Below the pieces are notes generated by a model that saw nothing but the letters and a program-made list of their open reading frames with translations, was not told the DNA's origin and searched no databases. From Adiantum capillus-veneris (Eukaryota > Streptophyta > Polypodiopsida > Polypodiales > Pteridaceae): DNA of 64,000 bases. Shown in pieces: positions 10,926-20,605 of the stretch. The stretch is taken from contig CM043969.1 in assembly GCA_014529385.2 (NCBI GenBank), forward strand, positions 26,677,946-26,741,945, written 5' to 3'. Positions within the stretch are counted from its first letter, which is position 1, and each line of letters opens with the position of its first letter. The position numbers were made by a program, and so were the translations under genes.

Positions 10926-12174
10926 ATGGCCGACAATAATCAAGAGAGTAGAATGAACATTGATAGGTTTGATTTTGCACATGAAGGTGCTAATGATGAT
11001 GCTCCCATGTTTGCGAATTATCTCGTCACTAAGTTGCAGCAAGCTATGGGCAACCCTGCTTTGCAAGCCGAAGTTACTCAACAACTTCGTGCTTATGGAA
11101 TTTCCCTTCCTCTCCAAGAGGAGAGAGAGCTTAGGAGGCCTCTTGAAGAGATCCTCAAAGGAAGACTCTCTCCCATTCGAGAGGAGGAATCCAAACAGCA
11201 AGAAAGCAATGAAAGTTTAAGTTCCTCTGAAGATGCGGCTCCACGAGTGACGGTGGTGTAGACGATCGCCCACTCCTCCCAAGAGGAAAAGATCAACACA
11301 TAGTCCTTCTCCTCATCACTCTGAAAGGCAAGAGAGGAAAAAAAGCAAGAAAAGGGCTAGGAAGAGGTCACCCTCTTCTCCTTCTTCTTCACCTTCCTCC
11401 CCTTCCAACGAAAGTTATGGCTATTCTCCTAGAGAATACAAGAGGATAGGACATCGCAAATCATTTCTTGCAAGGCGAAGGTCACAAAAGCTAAAGAAGT
11501 TCAAGGAGGGAGGAAAGAGTATCTCTTTTCTCACCCATGATGGCACCTTCGGTGCTACCGACAAAGTGTTGGCCTTCATCTAGCAATTTGATGCGGCCTT
11601 TGGAGATGAGGGCTTCACAAAGTCCTCCAAGCTATGCCATGTAGCTATGCACTTCCAAAAATCAGCTCGTCAATGGTGGGCTAGCCTTCGTAGAAATGGT
11701 GAAGCCCCAAAGACATGGAAAACTCTATGAGTTTCCATCATGAAGCAATTCCTTGCAAGCGATGCAAAGGACAAAGTGCTTACCGAATGGCACAGTTTGA
11801 AGCTCCTCTCCCATGAGTCTATCCACAAATATGTAGACAAGTTTTGGGATTTACATCTCAAGACTACTGTCTTTCAAAAGATAGACTTTGCCGAGCAAAG
11901 GCAGCAATTCTGTGCGGGATTACCTGAAGAGATGGCCAAATACATCAACTCTCAACGGCCTGGTACTATTAGCGAAGTAATCCATCACACCATGGTTGCT
12001 TCACGCATCAATTTCCATAAAGGGGCTAGACGTAATGTCAAGCCCATGGAAAACAAAGACAAAAATGATGCAAAGGGGAAAACCAATGTTCAAAATACTT
12101 CCCAAGTCAATTCCAACAACAACAACAATCGGTCCAAGGAGAAGGGAGTTTACAAAGGAATCAAGAAGAGTTAG
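10926..12174 (+). pseudogene. Chr-1 gag
   Basis: Starts MADNNQESRMN at 10926 and aligns along its length with Chr-2 gag (60236-61700). Parts in order: an N-terminal segment, an Arg/Ser-rich basic segment (KRARKRSPSSP, about 11290-11420), and the gag core with SARQWWASL and ESIHKYVDKFWDLHLK. Frameshifts lie near 11260 and stops at about 11580 and 11728. The 3' end (MVASRINFHKGAR, then an Asn-rich tract) runs abruptly into the pre-RT linker. No zinc knuckle and no protease is present, in contrast to Chr-2. Confidence 0.85.
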
Positions 12175-14067
12175 ACTTTTCTCATTTTTTTAAAGGATTC
12201 CAAGATGTGTTCATCGATGATATCCCTATGGACTTACCCCAAAACGAGGGGATGATGACCATCGCATTGAGATCCTTCCTGGAAGCTCACCACCTAACAA
12301 GCCTCCTTATCGAGTCTCACAAGCTCAACAAGAGGAGATCATGAGGCAAGTACAAGAGCTGGTAGACAAAGGGATGGTGAGGCCTAGTTCATGTCCCTTT
12401 TGTTCTCCGGTCCTTTTAGTACAAAAGAAAGATGGTACATACCGTATGTGTGTGGACTATCGAGCACTAAACCATATCACTATCAAAAACAGATTTCCCG
12501 TACCTCGGGTAGAAGATCTGTTTGATAAGCTACAAGGCTCTACCTACTTCACTAGGATTGACCTTAAGAGTGGCTATCATCAAATAAGGATAGTGGATGA
12601 AGATATCTTAAAGACCGCATTTCGAACAACATTTGGTCTTTATGAATATCTAGTCATGCCTTTTGGCTTGACCAATGCACCAGCTACGTTCAATCGTTTG
12701 ATGGAGAAAAATTTTAGACCATACCAAAATTCACTGGAGTGTTCTTTGATGATATCATCATCTACTCCAAGTCTTTGGAGGAACATAAGCAACATCTCCA
12801 AGTGATTTTTCAAGCATTGAGGGAGAATAAGCTTTTTCTCAACCAAAGAAAAGCGAATTCTTCCTTCAAGAGATTCAATACCTAGGTCATATTATCTCTA
12901 AAGATGGTATCCGAATGGATCCATCAAAGTTAGAGGTAATAAAAGCATGGCCTAACCCAAGAAATCTACATGAGCTAAGAAGCTTTGTTGGTATGTGCGC
13001 ATACTATAGACGCTTCATAGCAAAATTCTCTCAAGTAACAGGACCACTACATGACTTAACTAAGAAGAACGTTAAGTTTGTATGGACTGCTAAGGAGAAA
13101 AATTCTTTTGAAAATATAAAAGAGAAGCTTACCTCCCAACCATTCCTCGTGCTTCTGGATCTCTCAAAGCCATTTGAGGTCCAATGTGATGCTTGTGGTG
13201 ATTGCCTTGGAGCAGTTTTGCTTCAAGAAGGGCATGCCATAGCATATGAGAGCCGAAGGCTCAATATTGATGAACGAGTCTTGGGCATTTATGAGAAAGA
13301 GCTTTTAGCTGTTCTACATGCCCTAGACACATGGAAGCACTACCTATTGGGGACTCCATTTATCCTACGAACCGACCACCAAAGGCTCAAGTATTTCATG
13401 ACGCAAACCAAGCTTTCCGACAAACAAATGAGGTGGGCAAATTTTCTCTCACAATTTAATTTCCATATTGCTCACATAACTGGTAAGCACAATCAAGTGG
13501 CTGATGCACTTTCACGACGACCCAAAGTTAATGCAGTGTCTATAGCTACTCACAATGATCTATCCTCTATGATAGATGAGTATGCTATTGACCCTGACTT
13601 TAGAGACATAATGTCAGCCCTTGCTTTGGGGAAGAAAGAGGAACCATTCACCTTGCAGGATGGTTATCTTCTCCATGGCAATAGGCTATGTGTTACCCAT
13701 TCCCTTCGTGAGAAAGTTATGTATGAATCCCATGCTCCTATATATCCGGGGCATAGAGATATTCAACCTACTCTCCGAGGAGTAGAGACGTATTTCTATT
13801 GGCCTACCATGAAAGTGGACATACAAGAGTATGTTTCAAAATGTGTAGTATGCCAAAAGACCAAGTATGATAGAGGGAAGCAACCTGCATTACTCCAGCC
13901 ATTGCCTATCCCAAATTCACCATGGGAGAGTATATCCATGGATTTCATCTTTGGATTACCCAAGTCTATCCATGGGAATACAGGAATATGGATAATAGTT
14001 GACAGGTTTAGCAAGCAAGCACATTTTATTCTTGTTAAAAAGACTATTAAGGCACAACTCATGCAAG
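12175..14067 (+). pseudogene. Chr-1 pol: reverse transcriptase, RNase H, partial integrase
   Basis: Reverse transcriptase blocks include [46 protein letters not shown] and FFDDIIIYS (about 12742-12768, reached after a frameshift near 12735). From 12915 an uninterrupted frame gives the thumb, RNase H (QCDACGDCLGAVLLQEG, YEKELLAVLHAL, RTDHQ, QVADALSRR), the integrase zinc domain (H...H, CVVC) and the start of the integrase core (SMDFIFGLP). The frame ends at 14072 because unrelated Gyp-B sequence begins at about 14066. The remaining catalytic residues, the chromodomain and the 3' LTR are missing. Confidence 0.9.
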
Positions 14068-14779
14068 GCTAGATCCATTAGCCCCAATCATTGAGGAAGG
14101 TAGTGATACTGACATTTCATCAGATAAGTCCTTCTTCATGATGGGTAGTCAACAGCCACGAGATTTCTCCGGTGAAAGACCAATGCTAGGAGGAAGCACC
14201 TCCCAAAACCCTTTGAGCAAGGCCAAGTCCACTATAATCTTCTTAGAAGGAACAAACTCTTGAGGAGCCCTAGTTTATTCTGACTATCGTGGATGCAAGT
14301 GTATTTGTATAGAGGAACGACCTTCTCAAAGACTGGAGATAATTCAAGTCTATGATGATGGAGATAGATTTTGAGATGCAAAGGGGAACCACTATCTAAT
14401 AGTTACCAACCCTAAGGATTACAACAGGTATGGAGATAATGTGGCAAAAGGAAAAATAGTCTCAGAAACTCAAGAGCCGCCTCCTAAAATTGATCGACCT
14501 GGAGCTCTTTTTATGTATGATAAAAAAACAACCAGAGTCTCTACCTATAATGAGAATGTGGGAATTTACAAGCATGAGAGCGAGGCAGTAGTCTCTTATT
14601 TTCGATGCAAAGAACCCTACCCAAGCAATGACAACGTTCCTTACTTGTTCTCTTATAAAACTGCTATGGGGAAGGATATCATTTTTGTTGACAGGTACGA
14701 GCGAGAATACAAACGAATTCTGTCAAAGGAGGTAGATAAGACAACAGTTCCAGAAACATCAACATATGCCCCCGAATAA
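14066..14779 (+). pseudogene. Gyp-B pre-gag ORF (unknown function), 5'-truncated
   Basis: A single frame of about 237 codons begins at the Chr-1 junction and is interrupted only by two TGA codons (about 14261 and 14372). The product is hydrophilic, with an acidic start (EEGSDTDISSDKSF), a Cys pair (GCKCICIEE) and Tyr-rich segments (YEREYKRIL near the end). I recognise no domain. Its place upstream of gag recalls the extra 5' ORF of Ogre/Tat-type gypsy elements. That parallel is positional only. Confidence 0.6.
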
Positions 14780-15219
14780 GTACCAAGGTCCACCTATACC
14801 CCTAGCAAGTCAAGAAATCCATTTTCAGAAGAGTACGACGCACCATCACATTCTAATCGACAACAGACTTTCAACTATCAGAGCCAACAGGCAACCCAAC
14901 CATCATTGTAGGCATGGCTTCAACAAAATGCGACATTAGAATAAGACCGAAACAAAGGTGGTTATTCAGCCGCATGGGGGCTAAGGGATTTACAAGAACC
15001 ACCACTCCATTTACAGTATCAAGGCGAGAGTAAGCCAAAAAGAAGTCGGCAGAGCCTGGAAGACAACCCATAGAAAGAGATCAAAGAGAACGAGTTTGGA
15101 GAGATGAACCACCTCTTGCAAGAACCGTCAGAAATTATGGCTTAGGAGCACCTCTAGGAGAGGAACCCTCCCACTATCGAAGGCTAGAGGAGGTATATCG
15201 AGTAGGACGAGGAGAACCA
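14780..15219 (+). other. degenerate link between pre-gag ORF and gag of Gyp-B
   Basis: The sequence still reads as a Gln/Pro/Arg-rich linker in pieces but contains several stops and frame changes, for example around 14910 and 14940. No domain is visible. It probably once joined the pre-gag segment to gag. Confidence 0.5.
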
Positions 15220-16275
15220 ATGATGAGATTTGACGACCATCGTAGAATTAGACCTTCTCAGGTGCAAAAATGGGTAAACAAGAAATACACGGGAAACAGA
15301 GATCCTAGGGATCATGTAGCAGCCTTTGTGCGTTTAATTAGAGCTGAAGAAGTTTTAGATTTCCCTACTCAATTTGCAGGGTTTGGACTTACCCTAGAAG
15401 AGGATGCCGCCACGTGGTTTGATTCTGTGGAGCGTAGAGATTTTGAATCTATGGAGAAGGTTTTTGATGAGTTTATTGAGGAATTCTCACAAAGGGGGAT
15501 AGCTCATAATACAGTCTCACAAATCCATAAATTCAAACAGAAAGAAGGGAAATCTGTGTGAAAGGCAGCCCTACGACTAAAGAGATATGTGAAGTTCTGC
15601 CCAGTGGAGGAACTACCAACCCAGTCCTGACTTATGATTATATTTATTCAAGGACTGAGAAACACAGATCTCCAGAAGGACTTACATATGAAGAGGAGCA
15701 CAACGTTAAATGAGTTAACTAAGGAAGCTCAGTACCTTGTAGACAATTGTGTGGTCTACAAGGAGGGTGAATTCAAGGATCTTGATGACGATTCATCCTC
15801 ACAACAAAGTGGAAGGAAGTCCACTAAGACAGCACTGAAAGGAGAAGTAGCTGTAAGCCAGGAGCAGCTTGTGGAAGAAGTGCTAAAAAAAATTAATATG
15901 TATGCCAAGCCTCAGGCTAAGCAGCCAAAGTGGTGTGCTATTGAAGAAAAATGGACAAACCATGTGACGGAGGAATGTTATTATAACAAGGGATATATGA
16001 GAGAGCGACTATATGCTCCTCAAGCTCAGGTAGCATCTCCTCAAATCCCACCGATGCCTAGGTATCAAGCAGGTAACCTACCAAGACCTGTAGGAGTTGA
16101 AAGACCACAACCAGTATTGGGGCAACAACCACCCCTACGACAAGTACGATCGGTCGGCATAAGATACACACCAACAGTAAACGAACCAGAAGAGAAGGCT
16201 TTGGTACCTATGTATGCATATTACAAAGATCCCAATGGATATGCAACAAATCCTGTCTATTATCCACTGGAATAA
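15220..16275 (+). pseudogene. Gyp-B gag core
   Basis: Retrotransposon gag features include KYTGNRDPRDHVAAFVRLI, FGLTLEEDAATWFDSV and FIEEFSQRG, then, after a TGA at about 15559, LRLKRYVKFCP and FIQGLRN. An acidic, Gln/Pro-rich C-terminal part follows. The two long open pieces (15220-15561 and 15634-16275) are in the same frame. The 15220 start is simply the first ATG in the open frame. The true start probably lies upstream in the degenerate linker. Confidence 0.83.
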
Positions 16276-16467
16276 CCTAAGATGCAAGAACCTTGGAGTA
16301 TGATTGGAAGTACAGGACCACCAACAAATGCACAGGCTGCAAGAGAAGGAAGATACAGCTTGGATGAACGAACACTATTGTTCATAGCTAACGGAGGCAT
16401 GGGCGGGTAGAGGCATGCTTACCAACAAAGAGGTGCTCAAGGAGCACCTCAACAGCCTAAGGGACCC

Positions 16468-16577
16468 TACTACAAGTGCGGCGGAGATCATTGGCTAAGG
16501 GACTGTCCTCATGATGAAATCATTAGAGTCAACACGTATTGCACCAAGTGTGGAATTACTCACTTGATTCCTGATTG
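16468..16577 (+). other. Gyp-B gag zinc knuckle pair
   Basis: Two short knuckles with CX2CX3HX4C spacing lie in tandem. The first reads YYKCGGDHWLRDC, so its first Cys is replaced by Tyr. The second, CTKCGITHLIPDC, is complete. The three-residue spacing to His is one shorter than in the usual CX2CX4HX4C gag knuckle and is found in both copies. Confidence 0.8.
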
Positions 16578-17585
16578 CCCTAAGAACCCGAGCAAAGGAG
16601 AAAAAACTACTTTGAACATGCTAGAAGCAGTGCCATCCAGTGGGGGGTCAAAAAACGAAACAGTAATACCTATTCAGGCAGTCACACGGGCACAAGCTCA
16701 AAGAAGGACAAACAAACCCATAATTGAAGAGCCAAAGACCGATGCCCCTCGTGCAGAAATGAAAAATCAAAGAAGCACTTGGAAAGCTAGAAAGGCCCGT
16801 ATGAAAGCCAGGAGAGAACGAGAGCAAACGGCTCTATCCGAGGAGTTAAAACACACAAAGGATAGATTGGAGAGGTTAGAGGATCTAACTAGTTTAAGTT
16901 CACACACTGCTGCAACCATAGAGCCCAATGAAATAGGGGAACCCAAAAGTGCAGGATCAAGAGGATCAGTGCTGGTAGAAAAAGTGAGCAGCTTGATGCA
17001 CTTTTAAAAGCATACGAAGCCAGAATAAAAAACAACCACAGTCAAGAAAAAAGATGGATGACTTATCTATATGCGGAACTAGAAAAAAAAAGGTTGGAAA
17101 TGTGTCGGAAGATGATTGAAACAGCCCAATCCTTGATAGAAAACCCACTTGGTAAACCTGCAAGTTGGCACAAGGTGCCAGCTCCAAACCCTATCACACC
17201 AACTCTAGAGAAACAAGCAGACACAAAGGAGGGACTCACTACTGCCTCAGAGTCTAGGAGAGAACCTATCATAGTGTCAAACACAATAGATGAGACAATT
17301 GATGGATTCCAACCCAAAACAACGGCGGGGATGGGTAAAGAGTGTGACAGTTTAGATGACCTGTGGAAGCAAATCCGGGAAGCAAATGAAACTAATGGGG
17401 TGAACTACCAACTAAATCGCACGGGGAAGGGGAAAAATGAGACCTTACCTTCCATTGAAGAATTTGAGGCAAGAGCACAAATGAACTTTGATATGCATTC
17501 ACAAGGGGGGGACCAGGGTCAATTAGTTCGGGGCATAGCCAACCAGACTCGCTAAAAACTCTATCCTCTTACCTAGGGGAGTATG
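16578..17585 (+). pseudogene. Gyp-B gag-protease spacer, charged and coiled-coil-like
   Basis: Open pieces at 16564-17007 and 17058-17555 encode a long hydrophilic region with many Arg, Lys and Glu residues (for example RKARMKARREREQTALSEEL), predicted by eye to be helical. It lies between the knuckles and protease, and a frame change near 17010 separates the two pieces. No enzyme motif is seen. Confidence 0.65.
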
Positions 17586-17599
17586 AAGCTAAGTCTGAA

Positions 17600-18800
17600 G
17601 TGAGAGCAATCCCATCTCAAAGACTTTCTCCCAACAAAATAATGGATTCACAAGGGTTGATTGAGTTATTTTCCACACTTGTGGCATGCACAATCACGTT
17701 AGCCGAACTCTTGAGGTTACGACCAAACATGTGGACCACCGTAGGAAAATGTTTAGAAAAATTTGGAGTAAAAGACCCTACCTCGAAGCTTCAAGAAGGG
17801 ATCGGAGAATTGGACAAGCCTCAACTAAACACTAGGCATGTACCTTTAAACAAGGTTGGAGAATATTGCGAGGGAGAAGATGAAAATACCACACTACTAG
17901 TAGAATTCAAGGGAGTAGTATCCAAGGCTATTCTCGACAAGGGAGCGGGGGTCGCTATCGCCACCAAATAAATCTGGAAAAAAATGGGGAAAACCAGCTT
18001 TGAGAGCAACCAGAATGAAATTGCAACTGGTAGATGGGTTCATGAAAAAGCCTCTAGGACTTTTAGAAAAAGTAATTGTCACCTCTTGCGGAATCGAGTA
18101 CGAGCATACATTTGCAATAGTTGATTTTGACAAAAAGAACAATTACGAGATCATCTTGGGAAGACCATTCATGAGACAATTAAAGATGGTACAAGATTGG
18201 GGTTATGACCACATATACCTCAGGCGTGGGGAGACTACAACCAAAATATACCTAAAAGACCATAGTTACAAGGATGTGAACCAAACACCAGTGGAAGAGT
18301 TTGATTCGGCTACATTGGCAGGGTCCGAACTCCCAGCATGGTTAGGGCAGAAAAAAGAGCTATGGATGTGTGGAGCTTCACATTGTGGAAGCTTGAAAAG
18401 AGAGGAATGCATCTTAGAAAGAGCTATTGAGGACAAGGATTATATTTCAGAACCTTTTTCCAAAGATGCCATAGAACCTATGGAATGGGAACACACACTA
18501 GCAACATTGGATGTCTGTACCATTACAGATAGCCCAACAACAAAATTTTGCGATAAGGATGGCTATGATGTGCTACCCTATTACATGGTAAACCTTGTAC
18601 CAATAGGAGATGAAAATGTAGACTCACCAGAACAGGAAGAGTTTTATAACTCCTCTGAGTATTTGGAAGTAAGTAACGATGCAGATAACGAGTATTCAGA
18701 CAGCTCAAGCGAGCGTGGGGAGGCAACCGTAGGTATCAAGTTTTATGATTTTGCAAATCAACACCCTAGACGCCAGGAACGCTATAGAAAAAAAGAGTAG
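17600..18800 (+). pseudogene. Gyp-B first protease (PR1) and following spacer
   Basis: A retropepsin is split by a stop and frame change near 17970. The active-site strand reads AILDKGAGVAIATK (Asp codon 17936-17938), so the usual Ser/Thr after Asp is Lys. The second half has FAIVDFDKKNNYEIILGRPF, the standard hydrophobic-LGRPF end. A long acidic spacer follows to about 18800. The Lys substitution should impair catalysis. The same element carries a second protease with an intact DSG downstream of integrase (33599-33950). Confidence 0.85.
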
Positions 18801-19585
18801 AAAACAAAATTAGAGAAAACCTGATGCCTAGGATAAAAGATAAAACTCACTATCTAATGCTTGTCAAGGCAGAGGATTGTGTAAAAGACCAAATAACAAG
18901 GAGATTCTCGAGAATTCAAAGGGAAAAGACACATGAGGAAATAAAAAAAGCGCAGAAAACTAAAAAAGAAACAAAATCAAGAAAATCTCAACAATCAAAA
19001 CAGGAAAAGACAAAAGATCCAGAGTGGACCAAAATGGAGCGTAAAAGGAAATACCAAGAACTTAAAAGGACGTTACGAGAGGTATGGACTACTAAGGGAG
19101 AAAGTGAAGGTAAGGAGGATTCAGAAAAAGGAAACATGAATGTACCGTCCCACTATCAAAAATTCACCATCCAAGACAGAAAAATCATAATGACACCACT
19201 AGTAAGGGAAAGAATAAACCAGGAATCTTACGATGGGCCGGAAAATGCAAAACGAATTGACCCCGTTGCGCCAGGCGAAGAGCCTCAGCCTGTCTATATA
19301 GCAACGGATTTAGGTCCAGAGGAAGAAGAATTGCTAACACAGCTTCTCCAAAAGTATAAAGATGTGTTTGCATGGTCTTACAAAGACCTCAAGGGAGTTG
19401 ATCCATCGATATGCCAACATACAATTCCTTTAAAATCAGATGCCAAACTAAGCAAACAGCGTCCTTACACATATAATGACACATTTGCTAAACGAATCAA
19501 AGAAGAGATTGACAAGCTGATGGATGAAATCGAGCATACAGATTGGGTGTCACCCATTGTGATAGTCCCCAAAAAGAACGGAAAG

Positions 19586-19586
<1 letters not shown>

Positions 19587-19630
<44 letters not shown>
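19587..19630 (+). repeat. (TG)22 microsatellite inside the reverse transcriptase frame
   Basis: Twenty-two uninterrupted TG units. The flanking residues (KNGKL before, VKKVNTATIKDN after) are those that normally flank the R-V-C-V-D-x-R box, whose codons (TGTGT-rich) are a natural seed for slippage. The repeat keeps the frame open. Confidence 0.95.
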
Positions 19631-19632
<2 letters not shown>

Positions 19633-19792
19633 CGTCAAAAAGGTGAACACAGCCACAATAAAGGATAACTATTCCTTGCCAACCACAGAACATGTGCTTG
19701 AGAGGGTAGCAAGAAAACGGGCCTATTCCTTTTTAGATGGGTTTTCGGGGTACAACCAATTGGCAATTGCAATAGAGGATCAACACAAAACA

Positions 19793-19797
19793 GCATT
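19793..19797. repeat. target site duplication, left copy (GCATT)
   Basis: GCATT immediately before the left Gyp-A LTR is repeated at 30808-30812 directly after the right LTR. A five-base duplication is normal for gypsy elements. Removing Gyp-A plus one copy rejoins the Gyp-B reverse transcriptase sequence. Confidence 0.95.
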
Positions 19798-20283
19798 TGG
19801 AATTGGAGCTGATCTCTTGACATAGCTAATTCCAGTGTAGAAGATTTCAGCTAACTGGTGATGTATTAGTTCAGACAGTAGACTGGCCAAAGGAACAAAA
19901 ACTGAACTGGAATACATCTATTGGAATAAGAACCAGACTAAGTACTGAGAATCATATTCAGATTCAGATTATTGAGTACAGAGTAGGTATAACTGGAATA
20001 TATTGCTGTAATTGGAATTATAGATAAAGGATTACAATGAGTATGATGTGGCTTATGAACAAAAGGATAGACAAAGTACAGCCGACAACAACTGCCAATG
20101 ATTGACAAATCGAGTACAATTGCCAACAAATGCCACCAAAACGCTAACTCGATTACAATGTAACGGGCCCTATTTATATGCTTTGGGTTTACCATGGTAA
20201 TTACCGTAGTAATTACTGACTGATTCACTACCCGTCTCATAGGAGAGCGTTCCCACCTAGTGAAACTGTCTCAGCCGTCTACA
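19798..20283 (-). repeat. Gyp-A 3' LTR (486 bp)
   Basis: On the plus strand it runs from TGGAATTGG to GTCTACA and matches 30336-30807 along its whole length, with scattered substitutions and small indels (for example an extra block near 20040-20060). TG...CA ends and the flanking GCATT define the boundary. A TATAAATA-type box is present on the minus strand near 20170. Confidence 0.95.
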
Positions 20284-20300
20284 TCCTTCCCTCCTTTCTT
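20284..20300 (-). other. Gyp-A polypurine tract
   Basis: On the minus strand AAGAAAGGAGGGAAGGA abuts the inner end of the 3' LTR. This is the expected primer for plus-strand DNA synthesis and confirms the minus orientation of Gyp-A. Confidence 0.85.
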
Positions 20301-20605
20301 GAATTTTGGCAAGATTCCAAAGTTTTTGAAAAAATCCCCTATTTGATTCTGGTTTGAAGCTAAAAAATCCACCGTCTAATTTTGATTCTGGGGACCGGAC
20401 TTGACCAATGATAGAGAGCCAGCTGGAAAGGTCAATGTAGAGCTCTTGTCATCTACATAGATTGATATCAACCTTCCAGCTGAGAAGGAAAAGCCTCCGA
20501 CTGAATTATGAGATGGAACTACCCAGTATCCTTCCACTGAACTAGCTTCCGTTTACCCTTTGTCCTGGATGGCGTCTGAGAAGTCCTAGTGCCAGCATTC
20601 TCCTT

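Larger units (their letters stand above)
18824..19797 (+). pseudogene. Gyp-B reverse transcriptase, 5' half, with TG microsatellite
   Basis: The pre-RT linker (basic, then LLQKYKDVFAWSYKDLKGVD) leads into reverse transcriptase blocks VSPIVIVPKKNGK, INTATIKDNYSLP-like sequence and YSFLDGFSGYNQLAIAIED. Between the first two blocks, where RVCVDYR-type sequence belongs, sits a 44-base TG repeat read in frame as alternating Cys and Val. The gene is broken at 19797 by Gyp-A and resumes at 30808. Confidence 0.9.
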
